From Acanthornis magna (taxonomy: Eukaryota; Chordata; Aves; Passeriformes; Acanthizidae), in NCBI GenBank assembly GCA_036785705.1, contig JAWUZG010000159.1:3534001-3598000 (forward strand): 64,000 nt of DNA. The letters are read 5' to 3'. Below the pieces are notes generated by a model, which did no database searches, had not been told where the DNA came from, and saw nothing but the letters and a program-made list of their open reading frames with translations. Shown here in pieces: positions 12,001 to 21,500 of the stretch; the first letter of the stretch is position 1; every line of letters begins with the position of its first letter. Both the position numbers and the translations under genes were made by a program.

Positions 12001-15000
12001 GCCAGGGTTCCCTGGGACAGGCAGGGCTGCAAGGAGCATTTCCAGCTTACAGTGTTGTCCCTGGGCGTCAGCAAATAACTGTGGCCAGGGCACTGGAAGT
12101 GGGACCTGCCCCCACCAGTGCTAAAGGGCAGGTGGGCTCAGTGCCATGGCTGCATCCTGGACACCTGCTGAGTGTCCATCCTGCCCCCCCAGGGTCAGTT
12201 CCTGTGTCTGGCCATCCGGGATGGGAAGCTGGCGCTTTACTATGACTTCAGCTCTGGTCTGGAGATGGCAAAACCGAGTAACTCCTCCTCCCTCACCATC
12301 AGCAGCGCCACAAACAAAGCGGTAAGAGGGAGCAGGGCTTGCTTGTTTCTGAGGGTGGAAGAGCTGCAAGAAGTTCTTTGAATTGAGCCCTTAACTAGAC
12401 ACCTTTTGCTGTCCTCTGGGATGGACCTAATTGCCCCAGACTGACAGATCGTTTCTGTCCTGTTTCCAGATCCAGATTTTCCTCCTCAAAATGAATAACA
12501 AGAAGCGCATCCTGGTGCGGGTGGAGCGCCTCACCATCTTCGTGGTGGAGCAGGAGAACTCCCTGGAAAACGCTGTCTCCTACTATTTGGGGGGTGTGCC
12601 CCCAGCTGTGCTGCCCCCCAGGTGGGTCCCGCCTGCAATGGGCTGGGATAAGTCAGCATGTTCCCTTCCAGAGTCCCTGGTGGTGGCCCTGGCCCTTTCT
12701 CAGCCACATCCAGGGATGCTGGAGCCCTGCTGAAACTCTGGGGGAAGATGTCCTCTCCCTGTCCGTCATCCTGAGTCTTTAAGGGTGGTAACTTCTCCAT
12801 CTCCAGTGAGGGCTGAGGTGCTGGTGGGTGTCACCAAGTCCTCCTTTGCCCTGCTGGGTGCTTTGGGGCAGCCTTGGCTCTGGAGGTACCGCGATCATCA
12901 CGGTTCTTCCCCAGGCACTCTGCCTGAAGATCTGCAGGGTCAGATTCTCCCCAGGGCTGTGTGTTGCCTGGGGCTGTCCTTGTTCACACTGCTTGCTTCT
13001 CCTGCAGCTTGAGAGCTCTCTTCCCCACGGGTGGGCCCATCCGGGGCTGCATGAAGGGCTTGAAGGCGCTTGGCAAATACGTCGACCTGAAGCGCATGAG
13101 CACCGTGGGCGTCAGCTACGGCTGCACCTCAGATCTCCTGGTGAGCACAAAGCCCTGGCAGCCTGGCCAGCACTCTGGGGGAAGGGTCTGTCAGGGAAAG
13201 GGAGCGCAGGACCCCCAGGACAGGCCCCATCTCCCCTCGTTCACACAGAAACCAGCATAAAACCCCAAGTCCTCGGTGTGGAGGGGTCATGGTAAGGTGC
13301 TTGCCCCACATGGTTGGCCATAGCACCAGCCAGGCCCAGCAAGGAGCAGAGCTCCTCACTCACCTCCCAGCACCCCAGCAAGGCCAGGGCCAGGCTCCCA
13401 CCTTGCTTTTGTCTGTCCCTCACAGATTGCCCGCTTGGTCAGCGTCCACGGCCACGGCTACCTGACCCTGGCTCTGACGGATGTGCCGGGACTGCGGGAG
13501 TTCTACAGCGGCTTCAGCTTCCAGACGAGCCAGCGCGAGGGGCTGCTCTACCACCACTCCACCCAGGTGGGCACCCACAGGGTATCCCAGCAGTGGGGCT
13601 GCTGGGGACAGTGCTGCGGCTCCTTGGAAAGGGGATTTTGGTGAGGCCAGGGTGTGAATCTGCAGTGAGATCTGCACCCTGAGCTCCTGGAGGGCAGTGG
13701 GGAAGTGGGCTCTCCCTTGGCGTTCAGCTGCTGAGCTGCTGGGTGACGCTTTCTGCAGGAGGGGACGTGCCAGGTGTCCCTCCAGAGGGGCCAGCTGGCC
13801 TTGAACCTGCTGGGCAGCGAAGTCACCACTGCCAGTGCCTATGCGGATGGCAGGGCTCACTACGTGGCCTTCTACAGCGATGCCCGTGGGTACGTGTCCT
13901 GCTGTGGGTGCTGCTGGGGGGCAGACAGCCACGGGGACCTGCTGACCCCCACTGCCACCCCCAGGGTCCGGCTCTATGTGGATGATGAGCTCCAGGACAG
14001 CACGGCAGGTCCCAGGCCCAGCCGGCGGCAGCGGCGCCAGGACGGGCGGCGGCTCTTCCAGCTCGGTGGGTCACCGGATCCGAGTGCCCTCAGCAACCTC
14101 ACCGGCTGCATCGGGAATGTCTTCGTCAAGCGGTGAGCAGCTCCCTGCCACCTCCAGACAGCAGGGCTCAGCTCCCTGCCGCTTCCCAGCTGGTGTGCTG
14201 ACAGGGAGCTCTTGTCCCCGTGTGTAGGATGTCAGAGCCGCAGATGGTGGTGGACCTGCAGCAGAATGTGGAGAGCATCAACGTCACCATGAGCTGTCCC
14301 TTGAGCGAGCAGCCGCAGCAGCTCAGAGTCACTCCAAAGAAGGACAGGCGGAAACCCAAGGTACCTCCTGCTGCCAGAGCTCCCCACATCGCCCTCCTCG
14401 TCCTGCTCAGGTGCCCCTGCTGAGCTCTCCTGCTGGCCCGTGCAGGGATGCTCCCCTCACTCCATTCCTCGGTGCACATTGCGTAGGTGCCCGGCAAGCC
14501 TGCGCCCAAGGGCCGCCGCCACGACCAGGACGGGCTGTGCCAGCTGCAGCCCCAGCCCCGCACAGCCAGGGGCACCTTCCGCTTCGGGGGGACCCCGAGC
14601 AGCCGCTGGGAGTTTGACGAGATCCCAGCCTCCTTCGGGTGGAGGTGAGCCTCGCCCCGTGCCCACCCCACGCAAGCTGGGCCCTGGGATCATGGCTTGG
14701 AATTGCGTGTGCCTCCCATCACCCCCTGTCCCTGCAGGTCCCATTTCTCCCTGGAGGTGAAGCTGAACTCCTCCAGTGGGCTTCTCTTCTACGTGGCGGG
14801 CGAGCGGGGCTCCTCCATGGCTCTCTTCGTGTCCAACGGGCGCTTTGTTTTCCTGGTGGATGTCGGCCGGCGCCGCCTGCGCATCCGCAGCAAGGACAAG
14901 TACCGTGACCGGCGGTGGCACACGGTGAGCAGGGCTCAGGGCACAGCAGGACCTCCCCAAACCACATTGGTGCCCCTGCAGGTGTTGGCTCAGCACAGCC

Positions 15001-17129
15001 CTGCTCTGGGCATGGCTTCCTGATGGCACACAGGACACCTGCAGTCCAGGGACAGTGAGGGGACAGTGAGAATCCAGCCAGGGCTGGCTGAATCTCTGAG
15101 CTGAGGTCTCCTGTCCCTGGGCACAGCCCTGGGGCTCCTCCCGACCCGGGAAGCCTCCAGTCTTGGCACTGACCTTTGCTCCTTGCAGGTCTTCTTCAGC
15201 AGAGACCAGAGCCGGGCCCAGCTGGTCATCGATGGGCTGCGAGCACAGGATGCTGCAGTAGCCACCCCAGGGCTCTTTGTGGCCCAGACCCCCTTGTACG
15301 TGGGGGGAGTCCCTGCTGGAAAAGCCAAGGCTCACATTCCGGTAAGCGCTTGGCGGTCCCATGGCATCGCCCTCGGTTTGTCCCCAGTCCCATGGCATCA
15401 CGTCGTGCCTCCCAGCTTTTGCCCCGTGTTCTCAGTGCCGTGGCCTCTCCCCACAGGCTGCATCGGCCTCCAGCTTCGACGGCTGCCTGAGGAACCCACA
15501 GCTGGACGGGAGGCCCCTGGGTCCCCCCTCACGCACCTTTGGGGTGACACCGTGCTACGAGGGCGCACTGGAGAGCGGGGTCTTCTTCGCCGCGGATGGA
15601 GGGTCCATCACCTTAGGTACCCCACAGCAGCTTGGGATTAGGAGAAACATCCCATGGGAATCCCCTCGTTCCTCTCCTCACCAGTGGCGTTTCACTTCCA
15701 GCTGAGGCGGTGATGACCGAGCAGGACTTGGAGGTGACACTGGAGGTCCGTCCCCGCAGTGCCTCTGGCCTCATCTTCCACATCGGCACGAAGAGAAGCC
15801 ACCATCTCCTGCTCTACATGGAGGAGACCAAGGTACTGGAAGGGTGGCTTCTCCACAGGTTTTCAGTGTCTCCTGCCCGTTCCTCTCAGCTCTCCAGGCT
15901 CTGATGGGTTTGTCTTACCCCAGGTCACCGTGAGAGCGAACGCTGGGGCTGATGAGTTCTCCACATCGGTGACATGCCCAGCTCTCTGCGATGGGCAGTG
16001 GCACACCATCGCAGGTGAGGTGACAGCTCCCTTGGTTCTGTGACTGTTCAGCCCTGCTCAGCCCACATCTCCTAGGGGAGCTCAGGGCAAGCCCAGGCTT
16101 TGGGATTTAAACCCTGTACCCCTGCCATATGCACTTAATTTGGGAGTTTTTAGCTGCTATGAGGTCAGTTTCCTAATTAAAAGGAGTTCTTGCCTGATCT
16201 TGGAGCTATCAGGCCTGGTGGGCAGGAGAGACAGGTTGTTTTTCCACATTAGGAAGCAGCTGGCGAGGCCAAGGATGTGCCACAGGACTTGATCCATCCC
16301 AGACTCGTGGCCAGCTTGAAGTGAAAGCCCAATTTGCTTTGTGTCAAGTGTGTCCAAAGGGCTCAGAGGCCACAGCTGGGAGCAGGGATTGCAGGATTCT
16401 GTGCAGGAAACTCAGCCTTTAACGTAGCTGCATTGAGCAGGCGCTGTTCTGCGTCAAGCTCTCTTTGGGGTTGGGGCTTTGGGGGCACAGGTGCAGCCTC
16501 CTTTCAGCACAGCTCTCAGAGCTCTATTTTAAAGCCTTATCTTGTTCAACCGGCACTGGGTGAGGTTTCTGGGGAAATTGTCCAGACTCATTTCCCAAGA
16601 GCAAGGCCAGGCCCTTTGACCCTCCCAGTAGTTTTGCTGTGCTCCAGCACTGGTCTAGGCTGGAGGGCAGAGGTGGGCTTGCTCCGTGGGTGAGGAAGAA
16701 GCATTGACTGTTGTTTTCTTTTGAAGTTACCAAATGGAAAAACATAATCCAGGTGGATGTGGACACGGAAGGCAACCACACAGTGATACCCAGCCAGCCT
16801 CCTGCGCCCAGCACGAGGGCGACCTTCTCCCTGGGAGGGCTGCCAGGTGAGTTGGGAAGGACATGCTCCAGGATGAAATACCCCAAGGACAAGGGAGATT
16901 GTTTTCCTGGTGCTAGGAAGAGGTATTTAAGCCTTTGCCAGTGCAATGCCAGCTCTTCCTTGTTTTTTCTGCAGAGACAGACAAGGCCAGCACAGGGCTG
17001 CTGTTACCTGCCCTCCCTCACTACATGGGCTGTGTCAGGAACCTGCTGATTAACCGGAGGCACGTGGACCTGCCTCGAGCCGGGGCTGCCCGGGGCTCCG
17101 TCGGCCTGAAGGGCTGCCCCGTGCTCTGA
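1..17129 (+). CDS. LAMA5: Laminin subunit alpha-5, C-terminal part (44 exons, 5'-truncated by the window edge)
   Basis: Large extracellular chain of laminin-511/521, which assembles with beta and gamma chains in basement membranes and binds integrins and dystroglycan through its LG modules. Joining 44 exons gives 6240 nt (2079 residues plus stop) with every junction in phase. The order is end of an LE repeat, an L4 module, LE repeats, a coiled coil of about 565 residues, then LG1-LG5, ending GCPVL-stop at 17127-17129. This order and long identical stretches to mammalian alpha-5 as remembered (for example [33 protein letters not shown]) separate it from alpha-3 and alpha-4. The convergent ADRM1 neighbour agrees with alpha-5. 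All introns are GT-AG except the one after 11807, which reads GC-AG. The N-terminal LN, LE and L4 parts (roughly 1600 residues in human) lie outside the window. Exon coordinates are given in the domain entries. Confidence 0.97.
450..1465 (+). other. LAMA5: LAMA5 L4 (laminin domain IV) module, 4 exons
   Basis: Exons are 450-611, 744-845, 931-1014 and 1235-1465, all phase 0 (54, 34, 28 and 77 codons). They encode a cysteine-free globular module with the family landmarks [36 protein letters not shown] and [17 protein letters not shown]. It closes with [14 protein letters not shown], where LE-type cysteines resume. The module forms a globule on the short arm; no enzymatic role is known. The intron after 1465 (509 bp) shows no gene signal. 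Confidence 0.93.
1975..5011 (+). other. LAMA5: LAMA5 tandem LE (laminin EGF-like) repeats, 7 exons
   Basis: Exons are 1975-2088, 2362-2489, 2688-2768, 3189-3403, 3937-4037, 4472-4652 and 4868-5011. They encode successive eight-cysteine LE repeats, recognisable by the recurring CAPGYYG- and C-C-GHSD-C-type motifs, which make the rod-like short-arm stem next to the triple-stranded coiled coil. One exon (2688-2768) carries the irregular segment [20 protein letters not shown], also present in human alpha-5. The 3404-3936 intron contains a CR1 tail. The 4038-4471 intron shows no gene signal. Confidence 0.94.
3497..3566 (+). repeat. CR1 LINE 3'-end fragment
   Basis: About 70 bp in a LAMA5 intron match the tail of avian CR1 elements: GATGATCTCAGAAGAC, then TTTTCCAACATAATTGATGC. 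The copy is short and diverged, without the 5' part, as expected for an old 5'-truncated insertion. The identification is from remembered CR1 tail sequence. Confidence 0.6.
5434..6312 (+). other. LAMA5 intron, no further gene seen
   Basis: An 879-bp intron between two coiled-coil exons. It is more AT-rich than the surrounding exons. No ORF with coding character, RNA gene or clear repeat was recognised. Confidence 0.7.
7140..7985 (+). other. LAMA5 intron, no further gene seen
   Basis: An 846-bp intron between coiled-coil exons. The donor is T|GTGAGT and the acceptor CCCCAG|TG. No repeat or RNA gene was recognised. Confidence 0.7.
10503..14360 (+). other. LAMA5: LAMA5 LG1-LG3 modules and start of the LG3-LG4 linker, 12 exons
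   Basis: Exons are 10503-10679, 10924-11060, 11142-11295 and 11404-11537 (LG1); 11645-11807, 12193-12321, 12470-12621 and 13008-13140 (LG2); 13426-13566, 13759-13889 and 13965-14132 (LG3); 14228-14360 (linker). LG1-LG3 form the integrin-binding head of laminin long arms (alpha3beta1, alpha6beta1, alpha6beta4). Landmarks are [42 protein letters not shown] and [10 protein letters not shown]. The 13965-14132 exon carries an unusually basic run, [10 protein letters not shown], where remembered human alpha-5 has a proline-rich loop. The intron after 11807 uses a GC donor. Confidence 0.94.
14487..17129 (+). other. LAMA5: LAMA5 LG4-LG5 modules and C terminus, 8 exons
   Basis: Exons are 14487-14644, 14738-14924, 15189-15341, 15457-15616, 15702-15832, 15924-16014, 16727-16846 and 16975-17129. 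The first completes a basic, proline-containing linker (KPAPKGRR) and enters LG4. Landmarks are [45 protein letters not shown] and [12 protein letters not shown] before the terminal GCPVL. In laminin alpha chains LG4-LG5 bind dystroglycan, sulfatide and heparin. The last coding intron (16015-16726, 712 bp) holds nothing recognised. Confidence 0.93.
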
Positions 17130-18315
17130 GTGCCACATCCATGGCCAGCCTGAGGGACAGAACGCTGCTCCGGCCCCGGCGTCACCACTCGAGAGCACTG
17201 ACCGTGCTCGGACACACTTATCTCCAGTGACTGCAGGCAAAAGTCTGGGCCAAACCAGAGGGGCCACAAATGCCAGGGGAAGGAGGGCAGGGGAGGACGG
17301 TTGGGGAGAAGGGGGCACTGTGGGGAAGTTTCACAAATAGAACCAAAAAGTTGGAGCGGGATGTGGTGACAGGTGAGTCCTTCCCTGGTGGTCAAGGATC
17401 TGCAACAGGGCTCGTGCTGTCCCGTGGCTCGTGGTGGGAGCGTGGGCTGGAGCACAGAGCAGCCCTGCAGCACGTCCTGAATCCTGTTTCCTTCACCTCA
17501 CACGTACAACGCACATAGATTTAGTTCACCGAACACTTGAGGCTATTAATAAACTGTCACAGACTGTCTGCTGATAAAGGCTGCAGGCAGTTTCTGGTTT
17601 ATAATAAACGCAATTAGGACAAACTGGATTAATTCCATCGGTTTTGGGGTTTTATAAGCAAGGGCACATTTAACCTCCCCCCAAGGACAGTCTCAGCTCA
17701 CCTGCTACTGCTACGCAAAGAGCTCTGCAAGGGGGAACTTGGACAAAATTCTGTTCACAGAATTAGCATCTTTATCAGAGTAATTTATAAGAATCAAAAA
17801 AGAACAGAATAGGCTGGGAGAACTGCTGAGGGAAAGCAGAAAGGCACAACCCCCCTGGTTCTGTGCTTGCACTCAGCACTGGTAGTACACTGACAAAAGT
17901 CCTGTTGTGTGAAGCAAGAAACTATAGCTTGAAAGGGAAGAAATAGAAAGGTTACCTCCACATCTGGCCAGGTGTGCAAAGTGACACCTGGCCCTCACCT
18001 GCTCTAGCTCCTGCTCAGCCTCCCTCAGCCCTGGTGTAGTGCAGTCTCCACTTGAAAGCAGCTTTTTCTCCCAAGACACCCAGTTCACTCGTGCACTTAC
18101 ACGTCATATATATATTTGTGTGTGTATATATATCTCTGGCCACTTGGGGACAAAATCTTGCTTCTGAAATGGACTTGTAACTTATATCATTGTATTTTGG
18201 GTTTTTTTTTATGAGGGGTAAATATTGTAAAATGGGTTTTTAACATGTCCATCTTAAACAAATGTAATTATGACCGGTTTTTAAGTTGTAGTATTAAAGA
18301 TGGTCTTTGTAAATC
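17130..18315 (+). other. LAMA5: LAMA5 3' UTR and candidate poly(A) sites
   Basis: The region after the LAMA5 stop has two canonical AATAAA hexamers at 17548-17553 and 17603-17608, and a later ATTAAA at 18293-18298 followed by a GT-rich stretch (TGGTCTTTGT). A (TA)n/(TG)n-like tract lies at about 18105-18133. Use of the first pair gives a 3' UTR of about 0.45 kb; use of ATTAAA gives about 1.2 kb and brings the transcript end within about 160 bp of the ADRM1 poly(A) signal. Which site is used cannot be told from sequence. Confidence 0.6.
17548..17608 (+). terminator. LAMA5 poly(A) signals (two AATAAA hexamers)
   Basis: AATAAA occurs at 17548-17553 and again at 17603-17608, about 420-480 nt after the stop codon on the coding strand. 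Both are suitably placed for 3' end formation of LAMA5. Confidence 0.6.
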
Positions 18316-18470
18316 ACTGGTACGTACTTTGGAGTCAAAGTTTTATGTCACTCTCACTTCACTGGGGAAGAAGAGTAAGCATGGTGCTGAGAGCTGGAAG
18401 AGGGATAATCAGCACTATAGGGATTACTGTACAGATTGGAAGGAACAGTATGGCAGATAAAGAAAATTCC

Positions 18471-18476
18471 TTTATT
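18471..18476 (-). terminator. ADRM1 poly(A) signal
   Basis: TTTATT on the + strand reads AATAAA on the minus strand, about 94 nt after the ADRM1 stop codon (18570-18572). It is the nearest canonical signal and gives a short 3' UTR, as is usual for this gene. Confidence 0.75.
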
Positions 18477-18569
18477 TGTAGATTTATATAAGCATAATAT
18501 GAAGTTAGTAATCCTACTGCAGTTGCTTAAGTTAGTATCTAGGAATATCTGTAAGGAAGAGCAAATAAC

Positions 18570-21500
18570 TTAATCTAAACTCATATCTTCTTCTTCGTCT
18601 TTCTTGTCCTTAGAGTCTCCTTCCTTTTGGTCTGACTTGACACTGTTCTGCATGGCTTTGGCAAAGGCTTCTACATCTAGAAATTAAACACATCAGTTAT
18701 TGAGCTTTGCATTTCCTGGGTTGGAGCTCTTCATCCACACAAGGTTAAAGCTTCATTACTTAGAAAGCAAACAGTTGCTTTAGTATGAATGGGCAGGGAA
18801 GAAAATTTTAAACAATAATGACACACATCCGGATCTCTCTGATAGAGCTTTTTATGCACTTAACTGTGCATGGGCATCCTAAGACCAGAATTCCTGCAGT
18901 AATGGGACAGATGCTAAAAGCTCATTAGGGAAAAGGGATACCCTCCTCCCCCAGAGCTACAGGCCCTCACTGTGTTCACTGATTGCAGATGAATCATTAA
19001 AGACTCCCACAAGAAAAGCACTCCTGAACAAGGTGACTGTGACACCTCCCGAGTCTTCCGCATCTCCAGCACGAGAACAAGGCCAACACATCTCTGCAGA
19101 ACCCTGACTTCTTTAAGTGCCCATCATGCCTGTGACAGCTGGGGAACACCTGTACCACACGCCTTTTCCTTGAACACATCAGTGCACACACTCAGTGTGT
19201 GCAGTGCCCACACCCCCAACAACCCCCTCCCATCCTGCTCCCACCAGCTCCAGTACTCACCGCCTTTATTTGCTGCATCTACTGCCTCTGCAGGTAGCCC
19301 AAACTGGCTCATGAGTGGGCCCAGCTGTCCTGAAGCTAAGGCAGCACTGAACATGCTCAAAGCCTGTGAATTGGAGTCAACAGCATCAAAATAAAGTTTG
19401 TATCAGATTCTTGCAGCATCAGGTGCATGCTGGGCACTAACCCCAGGAGGAGAGCAGTCCTGTCAGGGCACAGCTTGGAGACAGATATGCAATCAAATAA
19501 TCACCATTTAAACATCCCTTGCTTTGAGTATTTCTGCATAAAGTATTTCTGCATTTTAATCTGAAACAGTAATTTAAGCCACTGAAATTCTGCAAATTGA
19601 AAAATTTCAATCAATTGGTGTAAATTACTAGTTCAGATTGGTCCGTAACGCACCAGCTTTTATATACATAGTGTCCTGGAATTAAGGACTGGTCTTTCAA
19701 GGAATGCAGTGCACTAACCCTGAGCATCTCTTTCCTTCAGTCACCTGAAATTACCTTTGAGGAGCCACTTGTTGAAAGGGAATAATAAATTTGCTACTAC
19801 ACCTGTCACTTGCCAGAGAGCATTTATAGAGAGCATTTATATAGAGAAAGGTAAAGCCCAACTCCAAAAGAAAATTCCCATCTGCCCTTGGGTGACTGCA
19901 GGAATAAAGACCTAGTGCCCCATTAAACCATGTCTCTTCTCCCTTCCACTTCTACTGAGCAACTTCCCACACTGAACAGTGCCAGGGACCTGGAAAAGCA
20001 GGGCAAGGTAAATCAGGAGGATGGTGAAAGGAGAAGTGCACTTTCCCCCAGAGCCAGGCATCTAACCTGCTGGAACTGAGGAGACGTCAGGGTGTTCTGG
20101 ATCTCTTCTGCAGTCTGTGGCAGGGATTCCCCTGAGGGAAGGTAAGGCATCAAACGCTCCTGAACTTCAGCATTGGCCAGGATGGGAGCCATGATCTCGG
20201 GAGTCAGAACAGCTGCCAGGTCCACTAAGAGAAAACAAAGGGTTGGCCATTAGACTACACACAAAATTCCATGTATGTGACATGTAAATCAAATTATCTA
20301 GTCAGGGCCTGACTATTAAAACTTATTAGTACACTGCCGCCATTTTTTCTTCCTCTCAGTTTTGGAGTGAGAATAAGTCTCCTGAAGCAGCCAAGAATAG
20401 TACTGAAATTTAAAAAAAAAAACAACAAACAAACAAAAACCAAAACAAAAGAACAAAAACAAAAACAAAAAACACAAAAAAACCAACCAACCAAAAAACC
20501 AAAAAAAAACCCCAACAAAAAAATCAGGAACAAAAAATTTAAGAGACCTTTCAAACCAATGTGGAACAGGACAGTAAAACAGCTCCAAAGAACTCCTGGA
20601 TCCAACAACAGCTGCTTGGTCAGAGCATCGTTACCTTGCTGTCCTCCTGCTCCAGATGGCACATTCATAGTAGCTAAAATGTTCTGAAGGTCACTCAGTT
20701 GAATGGGCTGGGTTGGGCTTGTGGCTGAGCTGGTTCCATTACCCGAGCTGGGAACGGGGCTGGGACTGGTCACAGAGGCAGCCGCAGGAACGGACGGGGC
20801 AGGTGTTACACGGGTGGAAGAAGTTGTGGAAGATGGAGTCACTGCAGCCGACTGGCTGCGAGAGCTGGGCAAGATAATTAGGATAATTAATTCCCTGCAA
20901 AAACCTCTTGTATTCTGAAAAGCTTCTTTTCAAGCCCTTACAATATGAAAAACTCCTACCTCATTTTAGAGAGGTAATAAGCAGCCTTGATTCCCACCAT
21001 ATTCCCCATTCAATAAGCCATGATTCCTCCCACAGAAGTGGCAACTTCACATTACAAAAGCCCTGCAGACCCAGGGCAGACAAGGCCTCCTACCTTGATG
21101 ATGAGCTGCTGGTCGGGGGTCCCCCACTCCCGAGCAGACTGGCCAGCCCAGGCCCCGTCAGCGCACCCAGCCCACCTTCCGTAAACATAAAAAAAGAACA
21201 GGTTTAGACATTTATTTCTTCAGGTTTTCTGCACCTCTCTTCTCTGGAGAGGTTGCTCTTGTACCTGAAAGGTTTTATTTGCTAAAACAGAGGAGGGGGT
21301 GAAAGAGCCCAACTCAACCCTCCCATCCCCTTCTGTAAATTAACAGAATCTTGTTTTCTGATCTTGCATCCCTATTAGAGAGCTGAACATCTCAGAAATG
21401 ACTCAATTTCTAGGTGAACACAAGGATGAAGTTACTCCAGTTTGTGCCATACATACATCATTGTAACAACACCCTCTCCTCTTATCTGCTATCCTAAAAA

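Noticed and set aside
14457..15401. 314-codon minus-strand ORF over LAMA5 LG4 exons
   Set aside because: It is the antisense shadow of GC-rich LAMA5 exons and runs through well-supported introns and splice sites.
20294..20872. 192-codon minus-strand ORF
   Set aside because: Only its first third is ADRM1 exon 20864-20635; the rest is read-through into the T-rich intron, giving a Phe-rich tail.
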